From: Bradyrhizobium sp. Y36
GTDB taxonomy: Bacteria; Pseudomonadota; Alphaproteobacteria; Rhizobiales; Xanthobacteraceae
Length of the DNA stretch: 64,000 bases
Assembly: GCF_002531575.1 (NCBI RefSeq)
Contig: NZ_NWTI01000026.1
Coordinates: forward strand, 1 to 64,000
Reading direction: 5' to 3'
A program made the translations under genes and the position numbers. The notes under the pieces were generated by a model. The model did no database searches and was not told the DNA's origin. It was given only the letters and a program-made list of their open reading frames with translations. Shown one piece after another: positions 24,372-33,313 of the stretch (its first letter is position 1; each line of letters begins with the position of its first letter).

Positions 24372-25423
24372 AGCAGTTCGATTATGTCAGGCCCGCGACC
24401 GTCGCCGAGGCCGTCGCCGCCGCGGTCCAGCCGGGCGCGGCCTATCTTGCCGCCGGCACCAATCTGCTTGATCTCATGAAAGGCGGCGTCAGCCGGCCGG
24501 ACCGGCTGGTCGATGTCACCCATCTCGACGGGCTCGATGCGATCGAGACGCTCGCCGACGGATCGCTCCGCATCGGCGCGCTGGTGAGCAATGCCGATCT
24601 CGCGCATGACCCGGTCTTTGCAAGGTCCTACCCGGCCGTCGCCGAGGCGCTGCTCTCCGGCGCATCCGCGCAATTGCGCAATGCCGCGACGGTCGGCGGC
24701 AATCTGCTGCAACGGACGCGCTGCGCGTATTTCTACGACACTGCCAGCCGCTGCAACAAGCGCGAGGCCGGCAGCGGCTGCGATGCCCGCGACGGTGAGA
24801 ACCGCGGCCATGCCGTGCTCGGCTGGAGCGACAGCTGCATCGCCACCCATCCGTCCGACTTCTGCGTGCCCCTGGTCGCGCTCGACGCCGTCGTCGAGAT
24901 CGAGGGCAAGAGCGGCCGTCGCGAGATCGCGCTCGACGAGCTGCATTGCCTGCCCGGCAATTCGCCCGAGCGTGAATCGGCGCTGGAGCCCGGCGACATC
25001 GTCGTCGCTGTGCGCCTGCCGCCTGCTGCACGCGGCTTCGCCGCGCATGCGCGCTACCTCAAGGTTCGTGACCGTACCTCCTACGCCTTCGCCGTGGTGT
25101 CCGCCGCGGCCGCGTTGCGGATCGAGAACGGCAAGGTCGCGGAGGCGCGGATTGCGCTCGGCGGTGTCGCCGCCAAGCCGTGGCGCGTCCGCGCCGCCGA
25201 GGACGTGCTGAGGGGTGTCGCGCCCACGGCGGACGCGTTCCAGGAAGCCGCCTGGCGCGCGCTCACCGACGCAAAGCCGTCCGGCGACAACGCCTTCAAG
25301 ATCGAGCTGGCGCGCCGCATCGTCATGCGCGCGCTGACCCTTGCCGCCGCGGGTACGCCCGCGCGCCTGCCGGCGTTGCCGGCCTCTCCCTTTGCCGCGA
25401 CATCAGGAGCCATCCATGCCTGA
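24368..25423 (+). CDS. Aldehyde oxidoreductase FAD-binding subunit with 4Fe-4S motif (PaoB type)
   Basis: 351 residues. FAD-binding motifs are AAGTNLLDLMKGG and ATVGGNLLQRTRC. An insertion carries four cysteines (RTRCAYFYD, CNKREAGSGCDARDG, and SDSCIATHPSDFC following), which is the hallmark of the PaoB/YagS group, where they hold a 4Fe-4S cluster. A CO-dehydrogenase flavoprotein C-terminal domain follows (about 230-340). ATG 24368 overlaps the previous stop. The next subunit gene starts 8 bp before this stop. Confidence 0.93.
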   Translation: MKQFDYVRPATVAEAVAAAVQPGAAYLAAGTNLLDLMKGGVSRPDRLVDVTHLDGLDAIETLADGSLRIGALVSNADLAHDPVFARSYPAVAEALLSGASAQLRNAATVGGNLLQRTRCAYFYDTASRCNKREAGSGCDARDGENRGHAVLGWSDSCIATHPSDFCVPLVALDAVVEIEGKSGRREIALDELHCLPGNSPERESALEPGDIVVAVRLPPAARGFAAHARYLKVRDRTSYAFAVVSAAAALRIENGKVAEARIALGGVAAKPWRVRAAEDVLRGVAPTADAFQEAAWRALTDAKPSGDNAFKIELARRIVMRALTLAAAGTPARLPALPASPFAATSGAIHA

Positions 25424-27677
25424 GCTCAATCTCACCAGCGCCCCCGCCCATATCAGGCACGGCTCGAACATCGGCCAGCCGCTGACCCGCCGTGACGGCG
25501 TCCTCAAGGTCACGGGGCAGGCGACCTATGCCGCCGACAATCACCTGCCCGGCATGTTGTTTGCGGTGATCGCCGTTTCCAGCATCGCGCATGGCCGAGT
25601 GGTCTCGCTCGACGTCACCGCCGCAAAACGGCATCCCGGGGTCGTCGATGTCATGACGCCCGACCACAAGCCGCAGCTCGCGATCGACCCTGAGATCAAG
25701 ACCAATCCGTTCGTGTTCCGAATGGAGGCGTTGCAGAGCAACGAGGTCCGCTACGCCAACCAGCCGATCGCGGTCGTGATTGCGGAAACGCTGGAAGCCG
25801 CGACAGAGGGTGCGGTGCTGCTGGCGCCGCGCTACGAGTCGCTGCCGCCACTGGTCGGGCTCGACGCCGGCGAGAGCTTCGTGCCGCCCGTCGTCGGCGT
25901 CGGCAATCCCACCGAGAACCACCTCGGCGATGTCGAGGCGGGCCTTGCCTCGGCCGAGAAGCAGATCGACGCGACTTACGAGACGCCGCCGCAATATCAC
26001 AATGCGATGGAGCCGCACGCGATCGTGGTTCAATGGGACGGCGACAGGCTATCGGTGGACATGCCGACCCAGGGCCTGGTGCTTTCGCTCGCGCGCATTG
26101 CCGAACTGTTCGGTATTGCGCACGACAAGATCCACATTCGAAGTCCCTTCCTCGGCGGCGGCTTCGGCTCGAAGGGGCTCATGGGCGGTCCGCCGGTCCT
26201 CGGCATCATGGCGGCGAAGCTGGTCGGCAGGCCGATCAAGCTCGTGTTGCGCCGTGAGCAGATGTATGGGCCGGTCGGCCATCGCGCGCCGACGCGCCAG
26301 CGCCTGCGCATCGGCGCCGACGGCGAGGGCCGCCTGACCGCGCTCGACCACCACGCGCGGACGGTGTCGAGCACGTTCGACGATTTCTACGAACCCGCTG
26401 CCGACGCATCGCACACGCTCTACGCGGCGCCAGCGATCCGCACCTCGCATGACGCCGTGCGTGTCAACACCGGAACGCCCCTGTTCATGCGTGCGCCCGG
26501 CGAGGCGACCGGCTCGATCGCGCTGGAGAGCGCGATTGATGAAATGGCCTGGGCCTGCGGCATGGATCCGCTCGCCTTTCGCCTGAAGAACTACGCCGAG
26601 GTCGAGCCGATCAGCGGCAAGCCGTTCTCGTCGAAGGCATTGCGTGCCTGCTACGAGCAGGGTGCAGCGCGGTTCGGCTGGGCGAAGCGATCGCTCCAGG
26701 CGCGGCAGATGCGCGACGATGCCGGCCTTCTGGTCGGCTGGGGCATGGGCACCGCGACCTTTCCGGCGCTGATGTTCCAGGCGGAAGCGCGTGCGGCGAT
26801 CCGGCGCGACGGCACTGGCGTGATGGAGATCGGCGCGCACGACATGGGGCAGGGCGCCTGGACGGCGCTGGCGCAGATCGCGGCCGATGCCGTCGGCCTC
26901 GATATCGACCGCGTCACGTTCAAGGCCGGTACGTCAGACCTGCCCGATGCCGGCATCGCGGGCGGCTCCGCGCATACGGCAACGGCGGGTGCTGCGATCC
27001 ACAGCGCCGGCGCGGCCGTGATCGCAAAGCTCGCCGATCTCGCCACCGGTGACGAGCGCTCGCCGCTGTTCGGCGCCGGCAATGCCGGTGTGATCGCACG
27101 CGACGGCAGGCTGATCCGCCGTGACGACGAGAGCCGCGGCGAGAGCTACGCCGAGATCCTTGCGCGTGCCGGCGTCGCCGAAGTCGAGGCCCGCGGCACC
27201 GGCGCGCCGAACCCCGCGGCGATGGAGGAATATGCCATGCATGCCCATGGCGCGGTGTTTGCGGAGGTGAAGGTCGATCCCGAGCTCGGCCAGATCCGTG
27301 TCAGCCGCATGGTCGGCGCGTTTGCCGCCGGGCGCATCGTCAACCCGCGGATGGTGCAGAGCCAGCTGTTCGGCGGCATGATCTGGGGGATGTCCTTTGC
27401 TCTACACGAGGAGGCGATCACCGATCGCCGGACCGGCCGCATCATGAACGCCAATCTCGGTGAGTACCATGTCCCGGTGAATGCCGACGTGCCGCCACTC
27501 GATGTGATCACGGTCGATGAGCACGACCCGCACGTCAACGCGCTCGGCATCAAGGGCGTCGGCGAGATCGGCATCACCGGCAGCGCCGGCGCGGTCGCCA
27601 ACGCGGTCTGGCACGCAACCGGCGTGCGTGTCCGCAGATTCCCGATCCGGATCGAGGATTTGCTGACGCAGTCTTGA
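25416..27677 (+). CDS. Aldehyde oxidoreductase molybdopterin-binding subunit (PaoC type)
   Basis: 753 residues. It contains the aldehyde-oxidase/xanthine-dehydrogenase a/b hammerhead (VLKVTGQATYAADNHLPGML), molybdopterin-binding segments (SPFLGGGFGSKGL, MRAPGEATGSIALESAIDEM, HDMGQGAWTALAQIAADAVG) and the catalytic glutamate motif KGVGEIG near the C-terminus. The complex should oxidise aldehydes or aromatic aldehydes with an acceptor such as ferredoxin or oxygen; the substrate is not predictable. ATG 25416 overlaps the upstream gene by 8 bp. No XdhC-type maturation gene is adjacent. A repeat starts 35 nt past the stop. Confidence 0.94.
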   Translation: MPELNLTSAPAHIRHGSNIGQPLTRRDGVLKVTGQATYAADNHLPGMLFAVIAVSSIAHGRVVSLDVTAAKRHPGVVDVMTPDHKPQLAIDPEIKTNPFVFRMEALQSNEVRYANQPIAVVIAETLEAATEGAVLLAPRYESLPPLVGLDAGESFVPPVVGVGNPTENHLGDVEAGLASAEKQIDATYETPPQYHNAMEPHAIVVQWDGDRLSVDMPTQGLVLSLARIAELFGIAHDKIHIRSPFLGGGFGSKGLMGGPPVLGIMAAKLVGRPIKLVLRREQMYGPVGHRAPTRQRLRIGADGEGRLTALDHHARTVSSTFDDFYEPAADASHTLYAAPAIRTSHDAVRVNTGTPLFMRAPGEATGSIALESAIDEMAWACGMDPLAFRLKNYAEVEPISGKPFSSKALRACYEQGAARFGWAKRSLQARQMRDDAGLLVGWGMGTATFPALMFQAEARAAIRRDGTGVMEIGAHDMGQGAWTALAQIAADAVGLDIDRVTFKAGTSDLPDAGIAGGSAHTATAGAAIHSAGAAVIAKLADLATGDERSPLFGAGNAGVIARDGRLIRRDDESRGESYAEILARAGVAEVEARGTGAPNPAAMEEYAMHAHGAVFAEVKVDPELGQIRVSRMVGAFAAGRIVNPRMVQSQLFGGMIWGMSFALHEEAITDRRTGRIMNANLGEYHVPVNADVPPLDVITVDEHDPHVNALGIKGVGEIGITGSAGAVANAVWHATGVRVRRFPIRIEDLLTQS

Positions 27678-27711
27678 AAGGCCGCTGAGCGCCGGGCTCG
27701 CGTGCCCGGTG

Positions 27712-27806
27712 CTAGAGCGGTTTCGAGTGAAGTGGGTACCGGTTCGCGTCAAGAAAACGCGTCAACAAGAGTCTAGAGTTCCGTTCCGATTCCATCGGAG
27801 CGGAAC
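27712..27806. repeat. Interspersed repeat, CTAGAGCGGTTTC family
   Basis: Begins CTAGAGCGGTTTCGAGTGAA, includes AAACGCGTC motifs and ends in a palindrome GTTCCGATTCCATCGGAGCGGAAC-like stem (GTTCCG...CGGAAC). It fills the whole gap between the convergent molybdoenzyme and LprI-like genes. Similar elements are, from memory, common in Bradyrhizobium. Confidence 0.6.
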
Positions 27807-27809
27807 AGG

Positions 27810-29321
27810 CTATCGGATCGAGCCGGAGAAATTGTCGATGTCGGGCGAGGGGCGCGCCGGAAACAGCCGGGCGGTCGAGGAGTTGTCGAGCCTTCGCCTG
27901 CACTTCGCCTCGTCGTCGGTGTCCTTGCCATTGCGCTTCTGCGCGAACACGTCGTCGAGACGGTTGACGACCAGCATGGCGTGGTCGCGCTCCAGCGTAT
28001 CGGGATTCTTGCGCTGTTCGTCGGAGCGGAAGGTGCCGCCGGCCATCTTGCCGGTCATCTCGTAGTCGCAGCCGGCCTTCCAATCGCCCTGGTCCCATTT
28101 CCAGCCCTGCGTCGTCAGCCGGCCATCCTTGTCGATCGTGACCTTGAGGATCGCGTTGTAGGCGAGCCAGATGCCGGCGAGGCCCGCGCGCTTGTCGTCG
28201 AAGCCTTCCAGCAGTGCGATCCGCTCGCGCTGGAGGGCATTGACGTGATCCCGCCCGCTGGCGGTGGCGTGCATTTCCGAGCTGCGCTTTTCCCAGGCCG
28301 GATGCAGAAATTCGGGGAATTGCAGGGTCTGCGCCTGCACCCAGTTGCGCTGGTCTTCCGTCAGCGCGCGCCGTGTCGCATCGTCGAGCCGTGGCAGCAG
28401 CGCCTTCCAGGCACGGTTCAATCGCTGGTCGTTCTCGGCGAGATCGGGATCCGAGCAGATCTCCTCGTCCGTCGCCGTCGCCGGACGCACACAATCGAAG
28501 GTCGGCGCGACGAACGAGGTCTCGGCCTTGTCGGCGGCGTCGGAGGGGCCGCTCGCGAAATACGTGCCGGTGACCTGCCACAGATAGTCGCAATCATCGC
28601 CTGCCTCGGTCGTATCGTCGCCATCGATCGTGACGACGCGAAGGGTCTCGCCCTGGCGACGGAGCTTGATCGCCGGGAGTTTCCCCGGCCTGGTCTGCTG
28701 CCGGCCTGCCGGCGATGCGGCGCTCGGCAGTTGGATCGAGCCGCTCAGCCAGCTGCCGGCCTTCGTCACGGTCGTGCTCAGCTTGCACTGCCGATGCCTG
28801 TCACTGCCGTAATAGGCCTTCATGTCGATCGTCAGGTGCCGCACGCCGTTCGCATCCGGCGAGAGTGTGAGGCTTCCGAACGCGTTGGCCCATTTGCCGG
28901 AGAACCCGCTCCGGCCGAAGCCGCCGGCGATCTCATCGAGCGCGACCTGGCGCTGGCGCAGCGTAGCGGCAAAGTTGTCGCGCAGCTCGTCATCGTCGAC
29001 CTCCTGCACGGTGTCGGCGGCTTGCGAGATCATCTCGTTGAACCAGGCCTCGTCGCGCTTGAGCAGAGGCCGGATATTGACGGGCGCCCTGGCGAGCGCA
29101 GCATCGAAGGATTTGTCGATCGCGGCGACGAGCTTGTCGTAGCCCCTTTCCTGGCAAATGGCGGGCTTGATCGCACTGCCGTTGCCGTTGGCCTCGCCGC
29201 ATAGCGTGATTGCGGTCGGCGCACTGCTGGCGGCGCGGAGGAAATCGTCCATGGCGTGGCAGGTGATGGGAGCGAAGAGGGCCGTCGCGGTGACGAGCGC
29301 GAGGCGAAATGGGGCGAACAT
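27810..29321 (-). CDS. Exported protein with LprI-like (DUF1311) modules
   Basis: 503 residues: signal peptide (MFAPFRLALVTATALFAPITCHA), then an N-terminal Cys-containing helical region (ITLCGEANG, PAICQERGYDKL) and, in the middle, a typical lysozyme-inhibitor LprI module: FDCVRPATATDEEICSDPDL, LAENDQRLNRAWKALLP, LTEDQRNWVQAQ. LprI proteins inhibit lysozyme in mycobacteria, but most family members are uncharacterised. Between and after these lie beta-rich segments with paired Cys (RHRQCKLSTTV, DDCDYLWQVTG, KAGCDYEMTGKM). It is convergent with the molybdoenzyme operon. Confidence 0.75.
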   Translation of the reverse strand: MFAPFRLALVTATALFAPITCHAMDDFLRAASSAPTAITLCGEANGNGSAIKPAICQERGYDKLVAAIDKSFDAALARAPVNIRPLLKRDEAWFNEMISQAADTVQEVDDDELRDNFAATLRQRQVALDEIAGGFGRSGFSGKWANAFGSLTLSPDANGVRHLTIDMKAYYGSDRHRQCKLSTTVTKAGSWLSGSIQLPSAASPAGRQQTRPGKLPAIKLRRQGETLRVVTIDGDDTTEAGDDCDYLWQVTGTYFASGPSDAADKAETSFVAPTFDCVRPATATDEEICSDPDLAENDQRLNRAWKALLPRLDDATRRALTEDQRNWVQAQTLQFPEFLHPAWEKRSSEMHATASGRDHVNALQRERIALLEGFDDKRAGLAGIWLAYNAILKVTIDKDGRLTTQGWKWDQGDWKAGCDYEMTGKMAGGTFRSDEQRKNPDTLERDHAMLVVNRLDDVFAQKRNGKDTDDEAKCRRRLDNSSTARLFPARPSPDIDNFSGSIR

Positions 29322-29425
29322 TGGCGGCCCTTGGCTGGAGCGGGATCGTGCCTGGTTCGTTGGTCGTCCGCGGCGTCAGCAAGGTTCAGGAGGGCTCGGG
29401 GATGTCGACCGCCGTGCCGATCCGA

Positions 29426-29578
29426 TCAATGCAACTTCCTGCGGAGGGCCTTGACCGCTTCTCGCTGCATCTCGATGTACTCGGCAATGACCTTGCGCAG
29501 CTCGCGCGAATGGAGCTTGTCGGCGTCGCGCAAGGCTTCGTCGAGCACGGCTTCCGCATTGGCAAGAGTGATCTTCAT
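29426..29578 (-). CDS. Small charged helical protein, 50 residues
   Basis: ATG at 29578 (CAT on plus), TGA at 29426-29428. The product starts MKITLANAEAVLDEALRDAD and ends QREAVKALRRKLH; it is predicted to be two amphipathic helices rich in Ala, Glu and Arg. Codon choice is GC-biased at third positions, as in real neighbours. No domain is recognised. It lies 104 bp downstream of the LprI-like gene start region but on the same strand ahead of it. Confidence 0.6.
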   Translation of the reverse strand: MKITLANAEAVLDEALRDADKLHSRELRKVIAEYIEMQREAVKALRRKLH

Positions 29579-29600
29579 GCGCTGGCTCCCGTTACGAAGC

Positions 29601-29629
29601 GGCCCCGGAGTACCTAGGAGTCCGGGGCC
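29601..29629. repeat. GC-rich inverted repeat upstream of the 50-residue gene
   Basis: GGCCCCGGA (29601-29609) pairs with TCCGGGGCC (29621-29629) around an 11-nt loop containing CCTAGG. It is 23 nt before the small gene's start and 136 nt after the XRE-cupin gene's stop; no T-run follows, so either a leader hairpin or a weak terminator. Confidence 0.5.
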
Positions 29630-29764
29630 ATAACCTCAGCACCTTTGCGCCAGGCTGCTCGGCTACGTTTCGTAATATATAGCGGTCGCGCGCGCGGAAA
29701 TTGAGATGGCTCAAGGACCGTAAGATACCGGTGCTCGTACGATTGCGGATGGGCCGATCGCGCC

Positions 29765-30313
29765 TCAGAACGTCGGCGGCGTGCAGGCCGAGATCACCTC
29801 GCACGGCTTGCCGCCGACGCAGCGGAAGCGATGCGGACGGCGGCTCTCGAAATAATAGGCATCGCCGGGGTTGAGGATGCGGCGCTCGTCCTCGACGGTG
29901 ACTTCGAGCTTGCCCGAGATCACGATTCCGCCTTCCTCGCCCTCGTGGACGAGGTGGACGCGGCCGGTGTCGCTGCCGGGCTCGTAGCGCTCTTTCAGGA
30001 TCTGCAGGCTGCGGCCGAACAGATTGTCGCCGACCTGCCGGTACGAGATCGGCTTCTTGCCGACCTCGGTCAGCTCCTCGGCGCGGTAGAAGATCTTGCG
30101 CCGGGACTCCGGCTCCAGCGCGAAGAACTCGGCAAGCCCCATCGGGATGCCGTCGAGGATGCGCTTGAGCGCGCCGACGGAGGGGTTCATCTGGTTGGAT
30201 TCGATCAGCGAGATGGTCGAATTGGTGACCCCGGCGCGCTTGGCCAGCTCGCGCTGCGACAGCTTCTGGCGGGCCCGGATGAATCGCAGCCGTCCACCGA
30301 TGTCGACGCTCAT
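29765..30313 (-). CDS. XRE-family regulator with C-terminal cupin domain
   Basis: 182 residues. The HTH spans about 5-60 (LRFIRARQKLSQRELAKRAG, NSTISLIESNQMNPSVG). The cupin domain spans about 105-175, with metal-site-like RVHLVHEGEEGGIVISGKLE and GDAYYFESRRPHRFRC. This PuuR/SutR-type layout is used for regulators of amine and amino-acid use, where the cupin senses the ligand. It is divergent from the aminotransferase gene at 30462, its probable target. Confidence 0.93.
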   Translation of the reverse strand: MSVDIGGRLRFIRARQKLSQRELAKRAGVTNSTISLIESNQMNPSVGALKRILDGIPMGLAEFFALEPESRRKIFYRAEELTEVGKKPISYRQVGDNLFGRSLQILKERYEPGSDTGRVHLVHEGEEGGIVISGKLEVTVEDERRILNPGDAYYFESRRPHRFRCVGGKPCEVISACTPPTF

Positions 30314-30336
30314 AGCCAGGTCCCGTGTTGCACGTG

Positions 30337-30351
30337 TTGCGGATCGCGCAA
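30337..30351. promoter_or_regulatory. Short palindrome between regulator and aminotransferase genes
   Basis: TTGCG and CGCAA flank 5 bases (TTGCGGATCGCGCAA) 24 bp before the XRE-cupin start and within the divergent gap. A TTGCGGCGCGAC follows at about 30384. A regulator site is plausible but short palindromes are frequent at this base composition. Confidence 0.35.
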
Positions 30352-30461
30352 ATATGGACCGGCAGCCCCAGACAAATCAATGGGTTGCGGCGCGACAGAA
30401 AAGGACTTGTTGCGCATCCCAAGCCGTGGCTCAGCTATGGGGTCAGCACAGGAGCGCGGCC

Positions 30462-31790
30462 GTGACCCTTCATCAGATTCCGAACACTATCAAGACCGAC
30501 TCGTTCTGGATGCCGTTCACGGCCAATCGGCAGTTCAAGAAGGCGCCGCGCCTGTTCTCCTCGGCCGAGGGCATGCACTACACCACCGTCGACGGCCGCA
30601 AGGTGATCGACGGCTCCGCCGGCCTCTGGTGCGTCAATGCCGGCCACGGCCGCAAGCAGATCGCGGCTGCGGTCGAGCGCCAGCTGATGACGCTGGACTT
30701 TGCGCCGTCGTTCCAGATGGGCCATCCGCTGGCCTTCGACTTCGCCGAGCGTCTCGCCGAGATCGCGCCGAAGGGCCTCGACCGCATCTTCTTCACCAAC
30801 TCCGGCTCCGAGTCGGTCGACACCGCGCTGAAGATCGCGCTCGCCTATCACCGTGCCACCGGCCAGGCCAGCCGCACCCGCCTGATCGGCCGTGAGCGCG
30901 GCTATCACGGCGTCGGCTTCGGCGGCACCTCGGTCGGCGGCATGGTCGCCAACCGCCGCGCCTTCACCACCCTGCTGCCGGGCGTCGACCACATCCGCCA
31001 CACCCACGATCTCTCCCGCAACGCCTTCGCCAAGGACCAGCCCGAGCATGGCGCCGAGCTCGCCGACGATCTCGAGCGTCTGGTCGCCCTGCACGGCGCC
31101 GAGACCATCGCCGCCGTCATCGTCGAGCCGGTGCCGGGCTCGACCGCGGTGCTGCCGCCGCCGAAGGGCTATCTGCAGCGGCTGCGCGAGATCTGCGACA
31201 AGCACGGCATCCTCTTGATCTTCGACGAGGTCATCACCGGCTTCGGCCGCCTCGGCACGCCGTTCGCCGCCAATTTCTTCGGCGTCACGCCGGACCTGAT
31301 GACGACGGCCAAGGGCATCACCAACGGCACCATTCCCTGCGGCGCGGTGTTCGCGAGCCGCAAGGTGCACGACGGCATGATGGTCGGCCCGGAAAACATG
31401 ATGGAGCTGTTCCACGGCTACACCTATTCGGCGCATCCGACCGCCTGCGCCGCCGGTATCGCCACGCTCGACATCTACAAGGACGAAGGCCTGCTGACGC
31501 GCGGTGCGTCGATTGCCGAATACTGGCGCGATGCGCTGCATTCGCTGAAGGGTCTGCCGAACGTCGTCGACATCCGCAATTGCGGCCTGATGGGAGCGGT
31601 CGAGCTCGCGCCGCGCGACGGCGCCGTCGGTGCACGCGGCTATGACGTCATGGTCGACTGCTTCAACACCGGCCTCTACCTGCGCATGAGCGGCGACAGC
31701 TTCGCGATGTCGCCGCCCCTCATCGTCGAGAAGAGCCATATCGACCAGATGGTCTCGATCCTCGGCGACGCCATCAAGAAGGTGGCCTGA
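30462..31790 (+). CDS. Omega-amino acid:pyruvate aminotransferase (class III, PLP)
   Basis: 442 residues, class III aminotransferase. Motifs are NSGSESVDTALKIALAYHRA (cofactor phosphate region), GRERGYHGVGFGG, LLIFDEVITGFGRLGTPFAA (Asp contacting the PLP ring) and TTAKGITNGTIPCGAV, where the Lys forms the Schiff base. Length and GxGF...SAHPTACAAG pattern fit the beta-alanine/omega-amino acid:pyruvate group, which also uses putrescine or GABA. A GTG start at 30462 is chosen because AGGAG lies 8 nt upstream and it gives the family N-terminus (TDSFWMPFTANRQFK). Confidence 0.9.
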   Translation: MTLHQIPNTIKTDSFWMPFTANRQFKKAPRLFSSAEGMHYTTVDGRKVIDGSAGLWCVNAGHGRKQIAAAVERQLMTLDFAPSFQMGHPLAFDFAERLAEIAPKGLDRIFFTNSGSESVDTALKIALAYHRATGQASRTRLIGRERGYHGVGFGGTSVGGMVANRRAFTTLLPGVDHIRHTHDLSRNAFAKDQPEHGAELADDLERLVALHGAETIAAVIVEPVPGSTAVLPPPKGYLQRLREICDKHGILLIFDEVITGFGRLGTPFAANFFGVTPDLMTTAKGITNGTIPCGAVFASRKVHDGMMVGPENMMELFHGYTYSAHPTACAAGIATLDIYKDEGLLTRGASIAEYWRDALHSLKGLPNVVDIRNCGLMGAVELAPRDGAVGARGYDVMVDCFNTGLYLRMSGDSFAMSPPLIVEKSHIDQMVSILGDAIKKVA

Positions 31791-31855
31791 TAATTGCTCT
31801 CGCCGTTGCGAGTTGTGTCCTTGCAGCGGCGAGCGCCGCGGGAGTTTGACGAAGC

Positions 31856-33121
31856 GTGAAAGTCCTGATCCTCGGCAGCGGTGTCATCGGTGTCACCTCT
31901 GCCTACTACCTCGCCCGTGCCGGCCACGACGTGACGGTCGTCGACCGTCAACCGGAGCCGGCGCTCGAGACCTCATTTGCCAATGCCGGCGAGGTCTCGC
32001 CCGGCTATTCCTCGCCCTGGGCCGGCCCCGGCGTGCCGGTGAAGGCGATCAAGTGGCTCCTGATGAAGCACGGCCCGCTCGTGGTCCGGCCGAAGCTCGA
32101 CCCCGTGATGTGGGTCTGGCTGCTCAAGATGCTGCGCAACTGCACCAGCGCGCGCTATGCGGTCAACAAGAGCCGGATGATCCCGATCGCGGAGTACAGC
32201 CGCGATTCCTTGCGCGACCTGCGCCGCGACATCGGCATCCAGTATGACGAGCGCTCGCAAGGCACGCTGCAGCTGTTCCGCTACCAGGCGCAGCTCGACG
32301 GCACCGGCGAAGACATTGCCGTGCTCAAGCAATATGGCGTGCCGTTCGAGGTGCTGAGCCGCGAGGGCTGCATCGCGGTCGAGCCGGCGCTCGCGGGCGT
32401 GAAGGAAAAATTCGTCGGCGGGCTTCGCCTGCCGCAGGACGAGACCGGCGACTGCCACATGTTCACGCAGGCGCTGGCCAAGCATGCCGAGGCGCTCGGC
32501 GTGCGCTTCATGTTCAACACCTCGATCGACCGCATCGTCACCGAGGGTGCGCGCGTCAGCGGCGTCGCCACCAGCGCCGGCTTGCTGCAGGCGGATTCTT
32601 ACGTGCTCGCGCTCGGCAGCTGGTCGTCGCGGCTCGCAGCCCCGCTCGGCATTTCGCTGCCGGTCTATCCGGTGAAGGGCTATTCGATCACGGTACCGAT
32701 CAAGGACGCCTCCGGCGCGCCGGAATCGACCGTGATGGACGAGAGCTACAAGGTCGCGATCACGCGATTGGGCGATCGCATCCGCGTCGGCGGCACCGCG
32801 GAAATATCCGGCTATTCGGACAAGCTCTACGACGCGCGCCGCGCCACGCTCGATCACTCGCTGACCGACCTGTTCCCGCGCGGCGGCGATCTCGCCAAGG
32901 CGACATTCTGGAGCGGGCTGCGTCCGATGACGCCGGACGGCCCGCCCGTGATCGGCCCGACGCAATATGCCAACCTCCACCTCAACACCGGGCACGGCAC
33001 GCTCGGCTGGACCATGTCCTGCGGCTCGGGGCGCGTGCTCGCGGACCTGCTGTCGGGCAAGACGCCGGATATCGATGTCAGTGCGCTGACGGTGGACCGG
33101 TATAATCATCGGTTTGGGTAA
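31856..33121 (+). CDS. dadA: D-amino acid dehydrogenase, small subunit
   Basis: 421 residues, FAD-dependent DAO superfamily. It starts MKVLILGSGVIGVTSAYYLA (GxGxxG FAD motif) and has the DadA segments SFANAGEVSPGYSSPWAGPG, TGDCHMFTQALAKHAEALGV and TGHGTLGWTMSCGSGRVLAD. DadA oxidises D-amino acids, mainly D-alanine, to keto acids and feeds electrons to quinone. A GTG start at 31856 is used (GAAGC before it). It lies 65 bp after the aminotransferase, in a likely shared transcript. No alanine racemase gene is adjacent. Confidence 0.94.
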   Translation: MKVLILGSGVIGVTSAYYLARAGHDVTVVDRQPEPALETSFANAGEVSPGYSSPWAGPGVPVKAIKWLLMKHGPLVVRPKLDPVMWVWLLKMLRNCTSARYAVNKSRMIPIAEYSRDSLRDLRRDIGIQYDERSQGTLQLFRYQAQLDGTGEDIAVLKQYGVPFEVLSREGCIAVEPALAGVKEKFVGGLRLPQDETGDCHMFTQALAKHAEALGVRFMFNTSIDRIVTEGARVSGVATSAGLLQADSYVLALGSWSSRLAAPLGISLPVYPVKGYSITVPIKDASGAPESTVMDESYKVAITRLGDRIRVGGTAEISGYSDKLYDARRATLDHSLTDLFPRGGDLAKATFWSGLRPMTPDGPPVIGPTQYANLHLNTGHGTLGWTMSCGSGRVLADLLSGKTPDIDVSALTVDRYNHRFG

Positions 33122-33127
33122 AGGTCT

Positions 33128-33214
33128 CGTCATTGCGAGGAGCCCTTGCGACGAAGCAATCCAGAGTCTTTCCGCGGAGACAGCCTGGATTGCTTCGCTG
33201 CGCTCGCAATGACG
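33128..33214. repeat. Interspersed repeat, CGTCATTGCGAG family
   Basis: An 87-bp hairpin-forming element with perfect ends CGTCATTGCGAG (33128-33139) and CTCGCAATGACG (33203-33214) and an inner stem CGAAGCAATCCAG/CTGGATTGCTTCG. It starts 7 nt after the dadA stop. A similar partial sequence starting GTCACCCCGAGGTG follows at about 33247. Confidence 0.8.
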
Positions 33215-33313
33215 GCGTGGACGCCGTTCGCCCTTTACCTATCACCGTCACCCCGAGGTGGCGGCGGAGCGGCCCTCGCAAGGGGGCGGCCCGGGAAGCC
33301 GGTAGCGCTGAGC

